DNA from: Streptomyces indicus
GTDB lineage: Bacteria; Actinomycetota; Actinomycetes; Streptomycetales; Streptomycetaceae
Direction: 5' to 3'
Assembly (NCBI RefSeq): GCF_900100315.1
Contig: NZ_FNFF01000008.1
Location: 1-64,000 of the forward strand
DNA length: 64,000 bases
The position numbers and the translations under genes are program-made. The notes under the pieces are model-generated. The model had not been told where the DNA came from and ran no database searches. It saw nothing but the letters and a program-made list of their open reading frames with translations. Shown in pieces: positions 8,453 through 16,865 of the stretch. Position 1 is the stretch's first letter. Each line of letters opens with the position of its first letter.

Positions 8453-10714
8453 ATGGGTAAGAAGCTCTCGGGTGGCGGACTGTCGCCGACGCAGCAGGCC
8501 GCCAAGTTCCTCGGCGTCAGCGTGCTCTCCGGCGCGGTCATGGCCGGTATCGCACTGCCGGCGGCCGGAGTGTTCGGCCTGGCGGCCAAGGGGTCGGTCG
8601 AGGAGTTCGACGAGATCCCGGCCAATCTCCAGCAGCCGCCGCTGATGCAGCGCACCACGATCACCGACGCGAACGACAACCCGATCGCTACGGTCTTCGC
8701 CCGCGACCGCACGCTCGTGGACATCAAGAACATCTCGCCGTACATGCAGAAGGCGATCGTCGCGATCGAGGACTCGCGCTTCTACGAGCACGGCGCGGTC
8801 GACCTCAAGGGCATCCTGCGCGCCCTCAACGAGAACGCGCGCTCGGGCGGTGTCTCCCAGGGTGCTTCGACCCTCACGCAGCAGTACGTGAAGAACGTCT
8901 TCGTCGAAGAGGCGATGGACGACCCGGCCAAGTTCCGCGAGGCCACCCAGCAGACCCTGGGCCGCAAGATCCGCGAGCTGAAGTTCGCGATCCAGGTCGA
9001 GGAGAAGCTGGGCAAGAAGAAGATCCTCGAGAACTACCTGAACATCACGTTCTTCGGGCAGCAGGCCTACGGCGTCGAGGCCGCCGCGCAGCGCTACTTC
9101 TCCAAGCCCGCCAAGGACCTGAACCTGCAAGAGGCCGCGCTGCTCGCCGGCATCGTGCAGTCGCCGAGCCGCTACGACCCGGTCAACGACGAGCAGGAGG
9201 CCAAGAAGCGGCGCAATGTCGTGCTCCAGCGGATGGTCGCCACCGGCGACATCTCGCAGCAGGAGGCCGACAAGGCGAAGGCCAGCGACATCAAGCTGAA
9301 GGTGTCCAAGCCGAAGAACGGCTGTATCACTGCGACTAATGGTGCGGGGTTCTTCTGCGACTACGTCAAGCGAGCCTTCCTCGACAGTCCCACCTTCGGC
9401 GACACGCGCGAGGAGCGCGTGGAGAAGTGGAACCGAGGCGGTCTGCGCATCAAGACGACGCTGGATCCGCAGGCGCAGGAGTCCGTGCAGGCTTCGTTGA
9501 AGGATCACGTCTACCAGAAGGACTCGGTGGCGGCCGCCGCCACCATCGTCGAACCGGGCAGCGGCAAGATCCTGGCGATGGGCCAGTCGCGGCCGTACGG
9601 CGGTGAGTCGAAGAAGAACGAGACCGTGATCAACTACTCGGTCGACCGGCGGATGGGCGACAGCCAGGGCTTCCCCACCGGTTCGACGTTCAAGCCATTC
9701 GTGGCCGCTGCCGCCATAGAGCAGGGCAAGCCGCTGGACCAGGTGTATCCGGCGCCGTATGAGATGCCGTATCCGGCTCCGATCTCGGGCTGCGATTCGA
9801 CGTACAACAACCCTGCCGGCGACACCGTGGAGAACGAGAACGAGTCCGAGGTGGGCCCGTACGCGCTGAAGGAGGCGATGGAGAAGTCGGTCAACACCTA
9901 CTTCGTCCAGATGATCGCCGACATCGGCATGTGTCCCGTCCTGGAAATGACCAAGAAGCTCCACGTCACCCAGGGCGACGGCAAGCCGATCACCGAGCAG
10001 CCCTCTCCGCTCACGCTGGGCTCGGACTCGATCTCCCCGCTGACGATGGCGAGCGCGTACGCGACCTTCGCCAACCGCGGCACCTACTGCTCCCCGGTCG
10101 CCATCGAGTCGATCACCGACGCCAACGGCAAGTCCCTCGAGGTGCCCAAGTCGACCTGTGAGCAGGCGATGTCGGTGCAGACGGCCGACGCCATCAACTC
10201 GCTCCTGAGCGGCGTGGTCGACTCCGGTACCGGTGCGAAGGCGGGTCTGAGCGGCCGTGACAACGCCGGTAAGACGGGTACGACGGACAGCCGCAAGAAC
10301 GCCTGGTTCGTCGGCTACACCCCGAACATGTCCGGCGCCGTCTGGGTGGGCTCCCCGACCCAGTCGGTCGAGATGCAGAACATCACGATCGGCGGCCGCT
10401 TCCACGGCAAGGTCTTCGGTGGCGAGGTGCCTGGTCCGATCTGGCGCGACGCGATGAGCGGAGCCCTGGAGGGCAAGGACGCACCGCAGTTCAACCGCGT
10501 GCACATCCCGGACGGCCCCAAGAAGGAGAAGCCGGACGACGACCACGAGGACGACGGCAAGCCCGGACGCCCCGGCGGCGGTGACAACGGCGGCAACGAC
10601 GGCGAGGAGCCCTTCCCGGGCATCTCCCTCCCGCCGGACATCATCGGCGGCGGTGACAACGGCGGCAACGGCAACGGAGGCGGCAACGGCGGAGGCTGGC
10701 CCGAGCCCCGCTGA
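8453..10714 (+). CDS. Class A penicillin-binding protein (transglycosylase/transpeptidase)
   Basis: 753 residues. One N-terminal membrane segment (LGVSVLSGAVMAGIALPAAG region, 19-45) is followed by a GT51 glycosyltransferase domain with EDSRFYEHGAVD (catalytic Glu) and GASTLTQQYVKN. A transpeptidase domain follows with GSTFKP (Ser-x-x-Lys), EKSVNTYF (Ser-x-Asn) and AGKTGTTD (Lys-Thr-Gly). The C-terminal 80 residues are Gly/Asn/Asp-rich (PGGGDNGGNDG, GGGDNGGNGNGG), a low-complexity extracellular tail common in streptomycete PBPs. It polymerises and cross-links peptidoglycan outside the membrane. It is monocistronic and closed by a strong terminator. Confidence 0.95.
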   Translation: MGKKLSGGGLSPTQQAAKFLGVSVLSGAVMAGIALPAAGVFGLAAKGSVEEFDEIPANLQQPPLMQRTTITDANDNPIATVFARDRTLVDIKNISPYMQKAIVAIEDSRFYEHGAVDLKGILRALNENARSGGVSQGASTLTQQYVKNVFVEEAMDDPAKFREATQQTLGRKIRELKFAIQVEEKLGKKKILENYLNITFFGQQAYGVEAAAQRYFSKPAKDLNLQEAALLAGIVQSPSRYDPVNDEQEAKKRRNVVLQRMVATGDISQQEADKAKASDIKLKVSKPKNGCITATNGAGFFCDYVKRAFLDSPTFGDTREERVEKWNRGGLRIKTTLDPQAQESVQASLKDHVYQKDSVAAAATIVEPGSGKILAMGQSRPYGGESKKNETVINYSVDRRMGDSQGFPTGSTFKPFVAAAAIEQGKPLDQVYPAPYEMPYPAPISGCDSTYNNPAGDTVENENESEVGPYALKEAMEKSVNTYFVQMIADIGMCPVLEMTKKLHVTQGDGKPITEQPSPLTLGSDSISPLTMASAYATFANRGTYCSPVAIESITDANGKSLEVPKSTCEQAMSVQTADAINSLLSGVVDSGTGAKAGLSGRDNAGKTGTTDSRKNAWFVGYTPNMSGAVWVGSPTQSVEMQNITIGGRFHGKVFGGEVPGPIWRDAMSGALEGKDAPQFNRVHIPDGPKKEKPDDDHEDDGKPGRPGGGDNGGNDGEEPFPGISLPPDIIGGGDNGGNGNGGGNGGGWPEPR

Positions 10715-10722
10715 CCCCGGCC

Positions 10723-10780
10723 GCGTACGAAGACGAGGGCGCCCCCTGATCCAACAGGGGGCGCCCTCGTCTTCGTACGC
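10723..10780. terminator. Bidirectional terminator after PBP gene
   Basis: Perfect 26-bp inverted repeat: left arm 10723-10748, loop ATCCAA, right arm 10755-10780. It lies between the convergent PBP and YqeY genes and can serve both strands. Confidence 0.9.
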
Positions 10781-10815
10781 GCTGCGCGGCTTCCGCAGCT
10801 CCCGCGGCTCCCGGC

Positions 10816-11280
10816 TCAGCCGGCGAGCGCCTGCTTCACCGCGGCGGCGACGCGGCCGCCCTCGGCCTGACCGGCCACCTTCGGGTTCACGATCTTCATG
10901 ACCTGGCCCATCGCGCGCGGGCCCTCGGCGCCGGCGGCCTTCGCCTCCTCGACGGCCTGCGCCACGATCTGCGCCAGCTCGTCGTCGCTCAGCTGCTTCG
11001 GCAGGTACTCCGCGAGCACCTCGCCCTCCGCCTTCTCGCGCTCGGCCGACTCGGCGCGCCCGCCCTGCGCGAAGGCCTCCGCGGCCTCGCGGCGCTTCTT
11101 CGCCTCGCGGGTGATCACCTTCTGCACCTCGTCGTCGGAGAGCTCGCGCTTCTCCTTGCCCGCGACCTCCTCCTTGGTGATCGCGGCGAGGGTCATCCGC
11201 AGGGTGGCGGAGCGCAGCTCGTCGCGCGCCTTGATCGCGACATTGAGGTCGTCCTGCAGCTTGGTCTTGAGCGTGGTCAT
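10816..11280 (-). CDS. GatB/YqeY domain protein
   Basis: 154 residues starting MTTLKTKLQDDLNVAIKA. The order of helices and motifs (AMKARDE-like AIKARDELRSATLRMTL, EEVAGKEKRELSDDEV, LAEYLPKQLSDDEL, GQVMKIVNPKVAGQAEGG) is that of YqeY, whose C-terminal part resembles the tRNA-binding tail of GatB. A role in tRNA-dependent amidation is inferred for the family but not proven. Cytosolic. Confidence 0.9.
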   Translation of the reverse strand: MTTLKTKLQDDLNVAIKARDELRSATLRMTLAAITKEEVAGKEKRELSDDEVQKVITREAKKRREAAEAFAQGGRAESAEREKAEGEVLAEYLPKQLSDDELAQIVAQAVEEAKAAGAEGPRAMGQVMKIVNPKVAGQAEGGRVAAAVKQALAG

Positions 11281-11436
11281 GGGTTCAGTGTCGCAGGTAC
11301 GGCGCGTGTGATGCCTGCGCATTTCGCTTCCGTACGGGCTTCGGGGAGGTCCCTCGCACGGCGGGACGGGGCCGCCCGTATCCGCACCCCGCAGGCGGAC
11401 TGTGACGCTCCGCATCCGTCTGCGACGATGGGGGGC

Positions 11437-12366
11437 ATGCGCGCGCGATACGGAGTACCCCTGGGAATCGCGGCGGCAGGCGCCGCCGGTCTCGTCTATG
11501 CGGCGGGGTTCGAGGCCCGGTCCTTCCGCCTGCGGCGGGTGACGGTGCCGGTGCTCCCGGCCGGCATGCGGCCGCTGCGCGTCCTCCAGGTCTCCGACAT
11601 CCACATGGTGTGCGGGCAGCACAAGAAGCGCCGCTGGCTGCAGTCGCTCGCCGGCCTGCGCCCCGACTTCGTGATCAACACCGGGGACAACCTGTCCGAC
11701 CAGAACGGGGTGCCCGAAGTCCTGGACGCGCTGGGCCCGTTGATGGAGTTCCCGGGCGCGTACGTCTTCGGCTCGAACGACTACTACGGTCCGCGGCCCC
11801 GTAACCCTGCCCGCTACCTCCTGGAGAAAGTCCAGGGCAAGCACGGGCTCAACGGCAACCCGCCCGTCGTCGGCGCCGTCCACAACCCGTGGGAGGACTT
11901 GCGCGACGGCTTCGACGCGGCGGGCTGGGTCGAGCTCACGAACACACGCGGCACGCTGAAGATCGACGGATACGAGATCGCCTTCACGGGCCTGGACGAC
12001 CCGCACATCCGCCGCGACCGCTACGAACACGTGGCAGGCGGGCCCGACCAGAGCGCCGACTTCTCGATCGGCGTCGTGCACGCCCCGTATCTCCGCTCGC
12101 TCGACGCGTTCACGCAGGACGGCTATCCGCTGATCCTCGCCGGGCACACGCACGGCGGCCAGCTCTGCATCCCCTTCTACGGGGCGCTGGTCACCAACTG
12201 CGACCTGGACACCGACCGCGTGAAGGGCCTCTCCACGCACACGGCCGGCGGCCACACCTCCTACCTCCACGTCTCGGCGGGCTGCGGCACCAACCGCTAC
12301 ACCCCGGTGCGCTTCGCGTGCCCGCCGGAGGCGACGCTGCTGACGTTGGTGGAGCGGGAGGGCTGA
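11437..12366 (+). CDS. Metallophosphoesterase, membrane-anchored
   Basis: 309 residues from ATG 11437. The N-terminus (GIAAAGAAGLVYAAGFEA) is a membrane anchor. Calcineurin-type metal ligands are SDIHM (Asp-x-His), NTGDN, FGSNDYYG (Asn-Asp), VVHAPY and AGHTHGGQ (final His-x-His). This is the YkuE/YaeI-like branch acting on a surface-exposed or membrane substrate. An upstream ATG at 11428 is possible but lies inside the GGGGG ribosome-binding tract. Divergent from yqeY. Confidence 0.9.
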   Translation: MRARYGVPLGIAAAGAAGLVYAAGFEARSFRLRRVTVPVLPAGMRPLRVLQVSDIHMVCGQHKKRRWLQSLAGLRPDFVINTGDNLSDQNGVPEVLDALGPLMEFPGAYVFGSNDYYGPRPRNPARYLLEKVQGKHGLNGNPPVVGAVHNPWEDLRDGFDAAGWVELTNTRGTLKIDGYEIAFTGLDDPHIRRDRYEHVAGGPDQSADFSIGVVHAPYLRSLDAFTQDGYPLILAGHTHGGQLCIPFYGALVTNCDLDTDRVKGLSTHTAGGHTSYLHVSAGCGTNRYTPVRFACPPEATLLTLVEREG

Positions 12367-12451
12367 GCTACGCCTGCCTTCGCGGGCGGGCGGACCGGGC
12401 ACCCCCCTCCCCGGGCGGGCGGGCTCGGGGACGGTTGTCTACCGTGTCTCC

Positions 12452-13192
12452 ATGACGAGGTCTCACATTTCCGGACATGTCCCGGTAGGGGCAGTGACGC
12501 CGCCCGCGGCTCGCCGCCCCCTCGCGGCCGCCTTCCGCGCCCTGATCTCGCTGGCGGCGATCACCGGGATCGTGATCGACCTGATCCTGGGCAGCCCGCT
12601 GCGCGTCCTCAGCTACTTCACCATCCAGAGCAACCTGATCGTCGCGGCGGTCTTCGCCGTCTCCGCCTGGCGCGCCTGGACGGGGCGGCCCCCGCTCCCC
12701 GCGTGGCTGAAGACCGGCACGGTCCTCTACATCTCCATCACCGGACTCGTCTACCACCTCGTCCTGGCGAACGCGGCCTCCGACTTCTCCATGACGGACC
12801 AGGTCGCCATGGTCTCCGGCTGGCACACGGCCTCGAACAACCTGCTCCACACGGTCACCCCGCTGGGCGCCGTCATCGACTGGTTCCTGCTCACCCGCCC
12901 CGGCGGCCTGCGCCTGCGCCACGCGGGCTGGTGGATGCTCTATCCCCTGGCCTACCTGGCCTTCGCCCTGATCCGCGGTGCCGCGTTGTCCCCGGGCTCC
13001 CCGGCCCGCTACCCGTACCCGTTCCTGGACGTCGACCAGCACGGCTACGGCGGCGTCGCCGGCAATGCGGTGGTCTTCGGCCTCTGCTTCTACGCCCTGG
13101 CCCTGGCGTACGTGGGCCTCGACCGCATCCGCCCCTCGTTTGCCCTCCACGAAAACCGGATTTCGTCTCCGGGCGCCGGTCCGCTAAAGTAA
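12452..13192 (+). CDS. Pr6Pr family membrane protein
   Basis: 246 residues with about six membrane helices (for example FRALISLAAITGIVIDLILG, FTIQSNLIVAAVFAVSAWRA, FGLCFYALALAYVGLDRI). The pattern SYFTIQSN, ITGLVYHLVL and NLLHTVTPLGAVIDW is that of the Pr6Pr (FAR-17a/AIG1-like) family. Its function in actinobacteria is unknown. Its stop lies 47 bp before the tRNA-Pro gene, so it is the last core gene before the integration site. Confidence 0.85.
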   Translation: MTRSHISGHVPVGAVTPPAARRPLAAAFRALISLAAITGIVIDLILGSPLRVLSYFTIQSNLIVAAVFAVSAWRAWTGRPPLPAWLKTGTVLYISITGLVYHLVLANAASDFSMTDQVAMVSGWHTASNNLLHTVTPLGAVIDWFLLTRPGGLRLRHAGWWMLYPLAYLAFALIRGAALSPGSPARYPYPFLDVDQHGYGGVAGNAVVFGLCFYALALAYVGLDRIRPSFALHENRISSPGAGPLK

Positions 13193-13239
13193 TCGATGTC
13201 GCCGCGACCTGCAGGACTGTGGGGCGTGGAGTACGACAT

Positions 13240-13313
13240 CGGGGTGTAGCGCAGCTTGGCAGCGCGCTTCGTTCGGGACGAAGAGGTCGTGGGTTCAAAT
13301 CCCGCCACCCCGA
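13240..13313 (+). tRNA. tRNA-Pro (anticodon CGG)
   Basis: 74-nt cloverleaf. Acceptor stem CGGGGTG/CACCCCG, D-arm GCGC/GCGC, anticodon stem CTTCG/CGAAG around TTCGGGA (anticodon CGG at the centre), T-arm GTGGG-TTCAAAT-CCCGC and discriminator A. No CCA is encoded. The 3' half from 13271 is the integration core of the element downstream; integration leaves the tRNA intact. Confidence 0.95.
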
Positions 13314-13315
13314 CA
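13271..13315. repeat. attL core, 45-bp repeat overlapping tRNA-Pro
   Basis: 45 bp starting GTTCGGGACGAAG and ending CACCCCGACA. It is identical to 19585-19629 and covers the anticodon loop to just past the tRNA 3' end. Bases outside differ (C versus A on the left, G versus C on the right), which defines the repeat ends. Confidence 0.92.
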
Positions 13316-13330
13316 GCTGAGATAGCAGGT

Positions 13331-13365
13331 CAGGCCCGGTTCTCCTTCTTGGAGAGCCGGGCCTG
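13331..13365. terminator. Hairpin after tRNA-Pro
   Basis: Stem CAGGCCCGGTTCTCC (13331-13345) with GGAGAGCCGGGCCTG (13351-13365), loop TTCTT, followed by ATTTATGTTTT. One internal G-T pair. A likely intrinsic terminator for the tRNA transcript, although it lies inside the element. Confidence 0.8.
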
Positions 13366-13460
13366 ATTTATGTTTTGGGGGCGCTGGGGAGTGAACGGGG
13401 AGTGGATCAAGGAAATCCACTCCCCCAGACTGTCGCAGCGAGTACCTCCACCTGCATGGG

Positions 13461-14723
13461 GTGGGGGGCCTGGTGGACAGGTGGGGGACTCTTAGACTCC
13501 CGATCGTGATCGATTCCGCCTCCGTGGCCACGGGCCAGCGTTCCCTCGGTGATCCGGACGTCCGCTATTCGTTGTGGCCGCCGTTGAGTCATGGCTGCCC
13601 GCAGACGAGCTCCCCCGATGTGTCGTACCCCGTCGAGGTGGACTACGACTATGGACGGATCCCCACGGACTTTCTGACAGGCCAGACGGCATTCGGCGCG
13701 GGCCTGGAACGCTGGGCGCCCCTGTTGCCGCCGTTGGCAGCGCCCGGCCTGGGCGAGGGCGACACACCGCTGCTGGAGATCGGCGAGGGCCTGTACGTCA
13801 AGGACGAGTCGCGCAATCCCACATGGAGTCATAAGGACCGTCTCAACCGGGTCACGACCAGTGCCGCGGTCGCGATGGGCGCCCCAGGTGTCGTGGTGGC
13901 CTCTTCCGGTAATCACGGCGCCTCAGCGGCGGCCTACGCGGCGCGGGCGGGGCTGCGCTGCGTGGTGCTCACATCGCCAGAACTGCCGCCCGCCGTTGCT
14001 GCGTTCCTCAGCGCCTACGGTGCAGTGGTGCTGCCGATGCCGACCGAGGCCCGCTGGCCGCTTGCGGAGCGGATCTCCGACGAGTTCGGCTTCCACCCGG
14101 TCAGTAACCTCACTCCGTTCCACACCGGGCACTCGTTCGGGGCCGAGGGCTACAAAACGGTGGCGTATGAGATTGCGGCCGAACTCGGCGTGCCGGGCGC
14201 GGTGTTCGTGCCCACCGGATACGGCGAGCTGCTGTTCGGAGTATGGAAGGGGTTCATAGAGCTCTGCCGTCTGGGTCTGACTGATCGTGTGCCGCGGCTG
14301 TTCAGTTGTGAGCCGGCGGCGGGCGGTCCGCTGGCGGCGGCCCTGCGCCAAGGCGTACCCGCCACTCGCGTGACGGTCGGGGCCACGGATGCGTACGGCA
14401 TTGACTGCGCCGTGAATGGCTACCGCGGAGTTCTCGCGGTCGCTGAAAGCGATGGGCGGGCCCTGCTCGTGGACGACGCGGAGATGCGCGCAGCGCAGGC
14501 CGAACTCGCCGCTCAGGGGATGTGGGTAGAGCTGTCAGCGGCAGCGGGGCTCGCCGGGCTGAGGACCTTGTCGGACGCCGAGATGGTCGAGGGCCCCGTC
14601 GTCTGCGTCGCCACGTCGAGCGGTTTCAAGGACACAGGCGGATTCCCGTCTGCGCTCGCTCCTCTGGACGGGTCATGGGAGCCCGCGCGGGAACGGCTCC
14701 GGGCCGCGGGTATTGGAAGCTGA
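13461..14723 (+). CDS. Threonine-synthase-like PLP-dependent enzyme
   Basis: Up to 420 residues from ATG 13461; a GTG at about 13506 (VIDSASVATG) may be the true start because the first 15 residues are not conserved-looking. Fold-type II motifs: VKDESRNPTWSHKDRLN, where the Lys should bind PLP (threonine synthase has NPTGSFKDRG), and ASSGNHGASAAAYAARAGL, the Ser/Asn/His loop that holds the cofactor. TGYGELLFGVW stands in for the Gly-rich phosphate-binding loop. The Thr-synthase glycine and phenylalanine are replaced (TWSHK), so the substrate may not be phosphohomoserine. First cargo gene of the element; convergent with the OMPDC fusion. Confidence 0.8.
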   Translation: MGGLVDRWGTLRLPIVIDSASVATGQRSLGDPDVRYSLWPPLSHGCPQTSSPDVSYPVEVDYDYGRIPTDFLTGQTAFGAGLERWAPLLPPLAAPGLGEGDTPLLEIGEGLYVKDESRNPTWSHKDRLNRVTTSAAVAMGAPGVVVASSGNHGASAAAYAARAGLRCVVLTSPELPPAVAAFLSAYGAVVLPMPTEARWPLAERISDEFGFHPVSNLTPFHTGHSFGAEGYKTVAYEIAAELGVPGAVFVPTGYGELLFGVWKGFIELCRLGLTDRVPRLFSCEPAAGGPLAAALRQGVPATRVTVGATDAYGIDCAVNGYRGVLAVAESDGRALLVDDAEMRAAQAELAAQGMWVELSAAAGLAGLRTLSDAEMVEGPVVCVATSSGFKDTGGFPSALAPLDGSWEPARERLRAAGIGS

Positions 14724-14833
14724 GCCGCACCCGGACGCGAACGCGCCTCCATCCGCAGCGAAAAGAGCGTGCGCTGGGGCGGACGGCCACGGTCACCGGC
14801 AGGCGACTGAACCAGGTACGAGTCCCTCTCCAG

Positions 14834-15913
14834 TCAAGACGCCAGGTCGGCGCGGATGACCCGCATCGCGGCCACCGGATCTGCCGCACGGGTGACCGAC
14901 CGGCCCACGACGATGTGCGAGGCGCCCGCGGCGACAGCGACGCGCGGCGTCCCGGGACGGGAATGCTCGCCCGATGACTCCCTGGGCAGTATCACTCCCG
15001 GTGTCACGATCTCGGGGCCGGGCCCCAGCAGGCCACGCAGCGACGCCACTTCCTGGGGCGAAGCGATCACACCGTGGCACCCGACCTCCTGTGCCAGATG
15101 AGCCAGCCGTAGCACCTGAGCTTGTGTCGAAGCCGCTACGCCGACATCAGTGAGATCCGCGTCGGTCATGCTGGTCACCACGGTTAGCGCAAGCACGCGA
15201 AGCTCCGGGAAGTCGCGAGCCGCGGCGACGGCAGCCGCCATGATGCCGCGGCCGCCCATACCGTGCACCGTCACCATCGACACCCCGAGAGCGCCCGCAG
15301 CGCGGACCGCGCCGGCCACGGAATTCGGGATCTCGAACAGCTTCAGGTCCAAGAACACGTCTTTGCCCTTGGACACGAGGTGCCTGACAAGGTCGGGTCC
15401 CGCTGCGGTGAGGAGTTCCAACCCGACCTTGTAGAAGTGGCACTCGTCCCCAAGCCGGTCGACAATCTCGTCGGCTGCCCGACGGTTATCGAAATCCAAA
15501 GCAACGATGATGCGGTCGGCTGTCTCCACGACGCCATTGTCGCTTCCCCGCCAAACAGCCACGTCGGTGGGTGCCCTCTCCCGAATCGCCACACATGCCA
15601 GGGCGACCGCGCGGAAGGCGATGCCGAACCGCTTCTCTCCGCCGCTCACGTTCTCCCAGTCACGGGCCTTGAGCCCGACGACCTTCACGGGCATGCCGAG
15701 GGTCAGCCCCTTGGGGATGCCGGTCACAGGGACGGAGACGGTGTAGAGGTTCGCCTCGCCGTCATCGGCGATCGTCAGGCCGACGGTCATCATCTGCGCG
15801 CCGGTCTCCATGTCGATGGCGATCTCACCGGTCTGCCGGTTCTTCAGCTTGGGCTTCGGCTCGACCGCGATGAACGTGACAGCGGTCGAAGTGTCGATCT
15901 TGAAGGACGGCAT
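14834..15913 (-). CDS. Fusion: AICE conserved protein + orotidine-5'-phosphate decarboxylase domain
   Basis: 359 residues in one frame. Residues 1-107 (MPSFKIDTSTAVTFIAVEPK) match a short beta-rich protein usually encoded alone in Streptomyces AICEs. From about residue 135 there is a full OMP-decarboxylase barrel: RIIVALDF, YKVGLELLTAAGPDLV, FLDLKLFEIPNSV, TPGVILPRESSGEHSR and IVVGRSVTRAADP. The catalytic Asp-x-Lys-x-x-Asp motif reads D-L-K-L-F-E, with Glu in place of the last Asp. A GTG in the linker (VAVWRGSDNG), preceded by GGGAGAGG, may allow separate translation of the decarboxylase part. The leader contains three GntR-type palindromes. Either activity or a changed reaction is possible. 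Confidence 0.82.
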   Translation of the reverse strand: MPSFKIDTSTAVTFIAVEPKPKLKNRQTGEIAIDMETGAQMMTVGLTIADDGEANLYTVSVPVTGIPKGLTLGMPVKVVGLKARDWENVSGGEKRFGIAFRAVALACVAIRERAPTDVAVWRGSDNGVVETADRIIVALDFDNRRAADEIVDRLGDECHFYKVGLELLTAAGPDLVRHLVSKGKDVFLDLKLFEIPNSVAGAVRAAGALGVSMVTVHGMGGRGIMAAAVAAARDFPELRVLALTVVTSMTDADLTDVGVAASTQAQVLRLAHLAQEVGCHGVIASPQEVASLRGLLGPGPEIVTPGVILPRESSGEHSRPGTPRVAVAAGASHIVVGRSVTRAADPVAAMRVIRADLAS

Positions 15914-15919
15914 GAGTTG

Positions 15920-15998
15920 ACTCCTGTAGATGAGTTGGACTCAGTCACTCATGTACATGAGTGATGTGAATAAGAGTGCCCAACTCCTATACATGAGT
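15920..15998. promoter_or_regulatory. Three KorSA-like operators upstream of the fusion gene
   Basis: Near-identical 16-mers: ACTCCTGTAGATGAGT at 15920-15935, ACTCATGTACATGAGT at 15947-15962 and ACTCCTATACATGAGT at 15983-15998. The central one extends to a perfect 20-bp palindrome, 15945-15964. A fourth copy lies at the gntR/nudix promoter, so the GntR protein of the element is the likely ligand. Confidence 0.75.
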
Positions 15999-16049
15999 CA
16001 ACCCGCCAAGCCGAAGATTCTTGGCGGGCCGATCAGAGCTGACGCAACG

Positions 16050-16829
16050 TCAATCCGTAGCAGGGATCCGGTAGTCGAGAACGAACTGGTCAGCGGCCAT
16101 CACGGTGTCGCAGACCTCAACGACGCGTCCCTCCGTGGTCACCGCGTTCCGCGTCAGGTGGATCACGGGCGAACCGGGACTGAGGCTCAGCGCGCTCACC
16201 TCCTGCTTGGTCGCCAGACGCGCCCGTACGGTCTCGGTGAACTCGGCGAGCTCGCGGCCGTGCTCCTCAAGCCTGGCGTAGATACCGCCACCGCCCGGGT
16301 TGTGCTCGAACAGCTCGGGGATGTCGCGCGCGACGTCCCAGGGCAGGTACGAGGTCGCCTCCTCCGTCGGGGTGCCGTCGCTGAAGTAGAGCCGCCGACG
16401 GGCGAGCACCTTCGCGCCCTCCTTCACTGCGAGCCGCTTCGCGATCTCGGCTGGAGCCGCGACAGGGCCAACCGACAGGACCCGTACATCCGCCTTCACC
16501 CCGGCCTGTTCGGTCTCCGCGAGGTACGCAGCCTTGCCGGCCTTCCGGTGCGAGCGCCTGAACCGGTCCGAGGACTTACGCGTGACGGGCGGCCGGGACT
16601 TCACCGTCGAGCCCTTGCCGTGGTGTGTCTCGACGAGGCCGAGCGCCCGCAGTTCAGCGATCGCCTTGCGCACCGTGCCAGACGAGACCTTGTACCGATC
16701 CATGAGCGTGGTCTCACTGGGCACATCGGCAGCAGGGGCGAGCACGCCGGTCCTGATGTCCTGCTCTAGATCGTCGGCGATCTGGAGGTACTTCGGCTTC
16801 GCCGATTTCTCTCCTACTGCACTCGTCAT
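16050..16829 (-). CDS. GntR/UTRA-family repressor, KorSA-like
   Basis: 259 residues from ATG 16829 (MTSAVGEKSAKPKYLQIADD), preceded by AAGGA. Residues 12-75 are a winged HTH of the GntR type (VPSETTLMDRYKVSSGTVRKA, then GLVETHHGKGSTV). Residues 105-250 are a UTRA effector domain. The longer form to 16877 would start inside the operator. In pSAM2 the GntR protein KorSA silences transfer and replication genes; here the matching palindromes sit at its own promoter and at the fusion gene. It may therefore repress itself, the Nudix gene and the fusion gene. Confidence 0.85.
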   Translation of the reverse strand: MTSAVGEKSAKPKYLQIADDLEQDIRTGVLAPAADVPSETTLMDRYKVSSGTVRKAIAELRALGLVETHHGKGSTVKSRPPVTRKSSDRFRRSHRKAGKAAYLAETEQAGVKADVRVLSVGPVAAPAEIAKRLAVKEGAKVLARRRLYFSDGTPTEEATSYLPWDVARDIPELFEHNPGGGGIYARLEEHGRELAEFTETVRARLATKQEVSALSLSPGSPVIHLTRNAVTTEGRVVEVCDTVMAADQFVLDYRIPATD

Positions 16830-16849
16830 AGTCCTTCTCTTCCTTCTAT

Positions 16850-16865
16850 GCTCCTGTACATGAGT
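16850..16865. promoter_or_regulatory. KorSA-like operator between gntR and nudix genes
   Basis: GCTCCTGTACATGAGT, the fourth copy of the element's palindrome. It lies 20 bp upstream of the gntR start and overlaps the ATG (16860) of the divergent Nudix gene. Binding here would block both promoters. Confidence 0.72.

Noticed and set aside
8318..10546. 742-codon reverse-strand frame across the PBP gene
   Set aside because: Antisense shadow produced by GC-rich codon bias; Arg/Val/Asp/His-biased composition, no family motifs.
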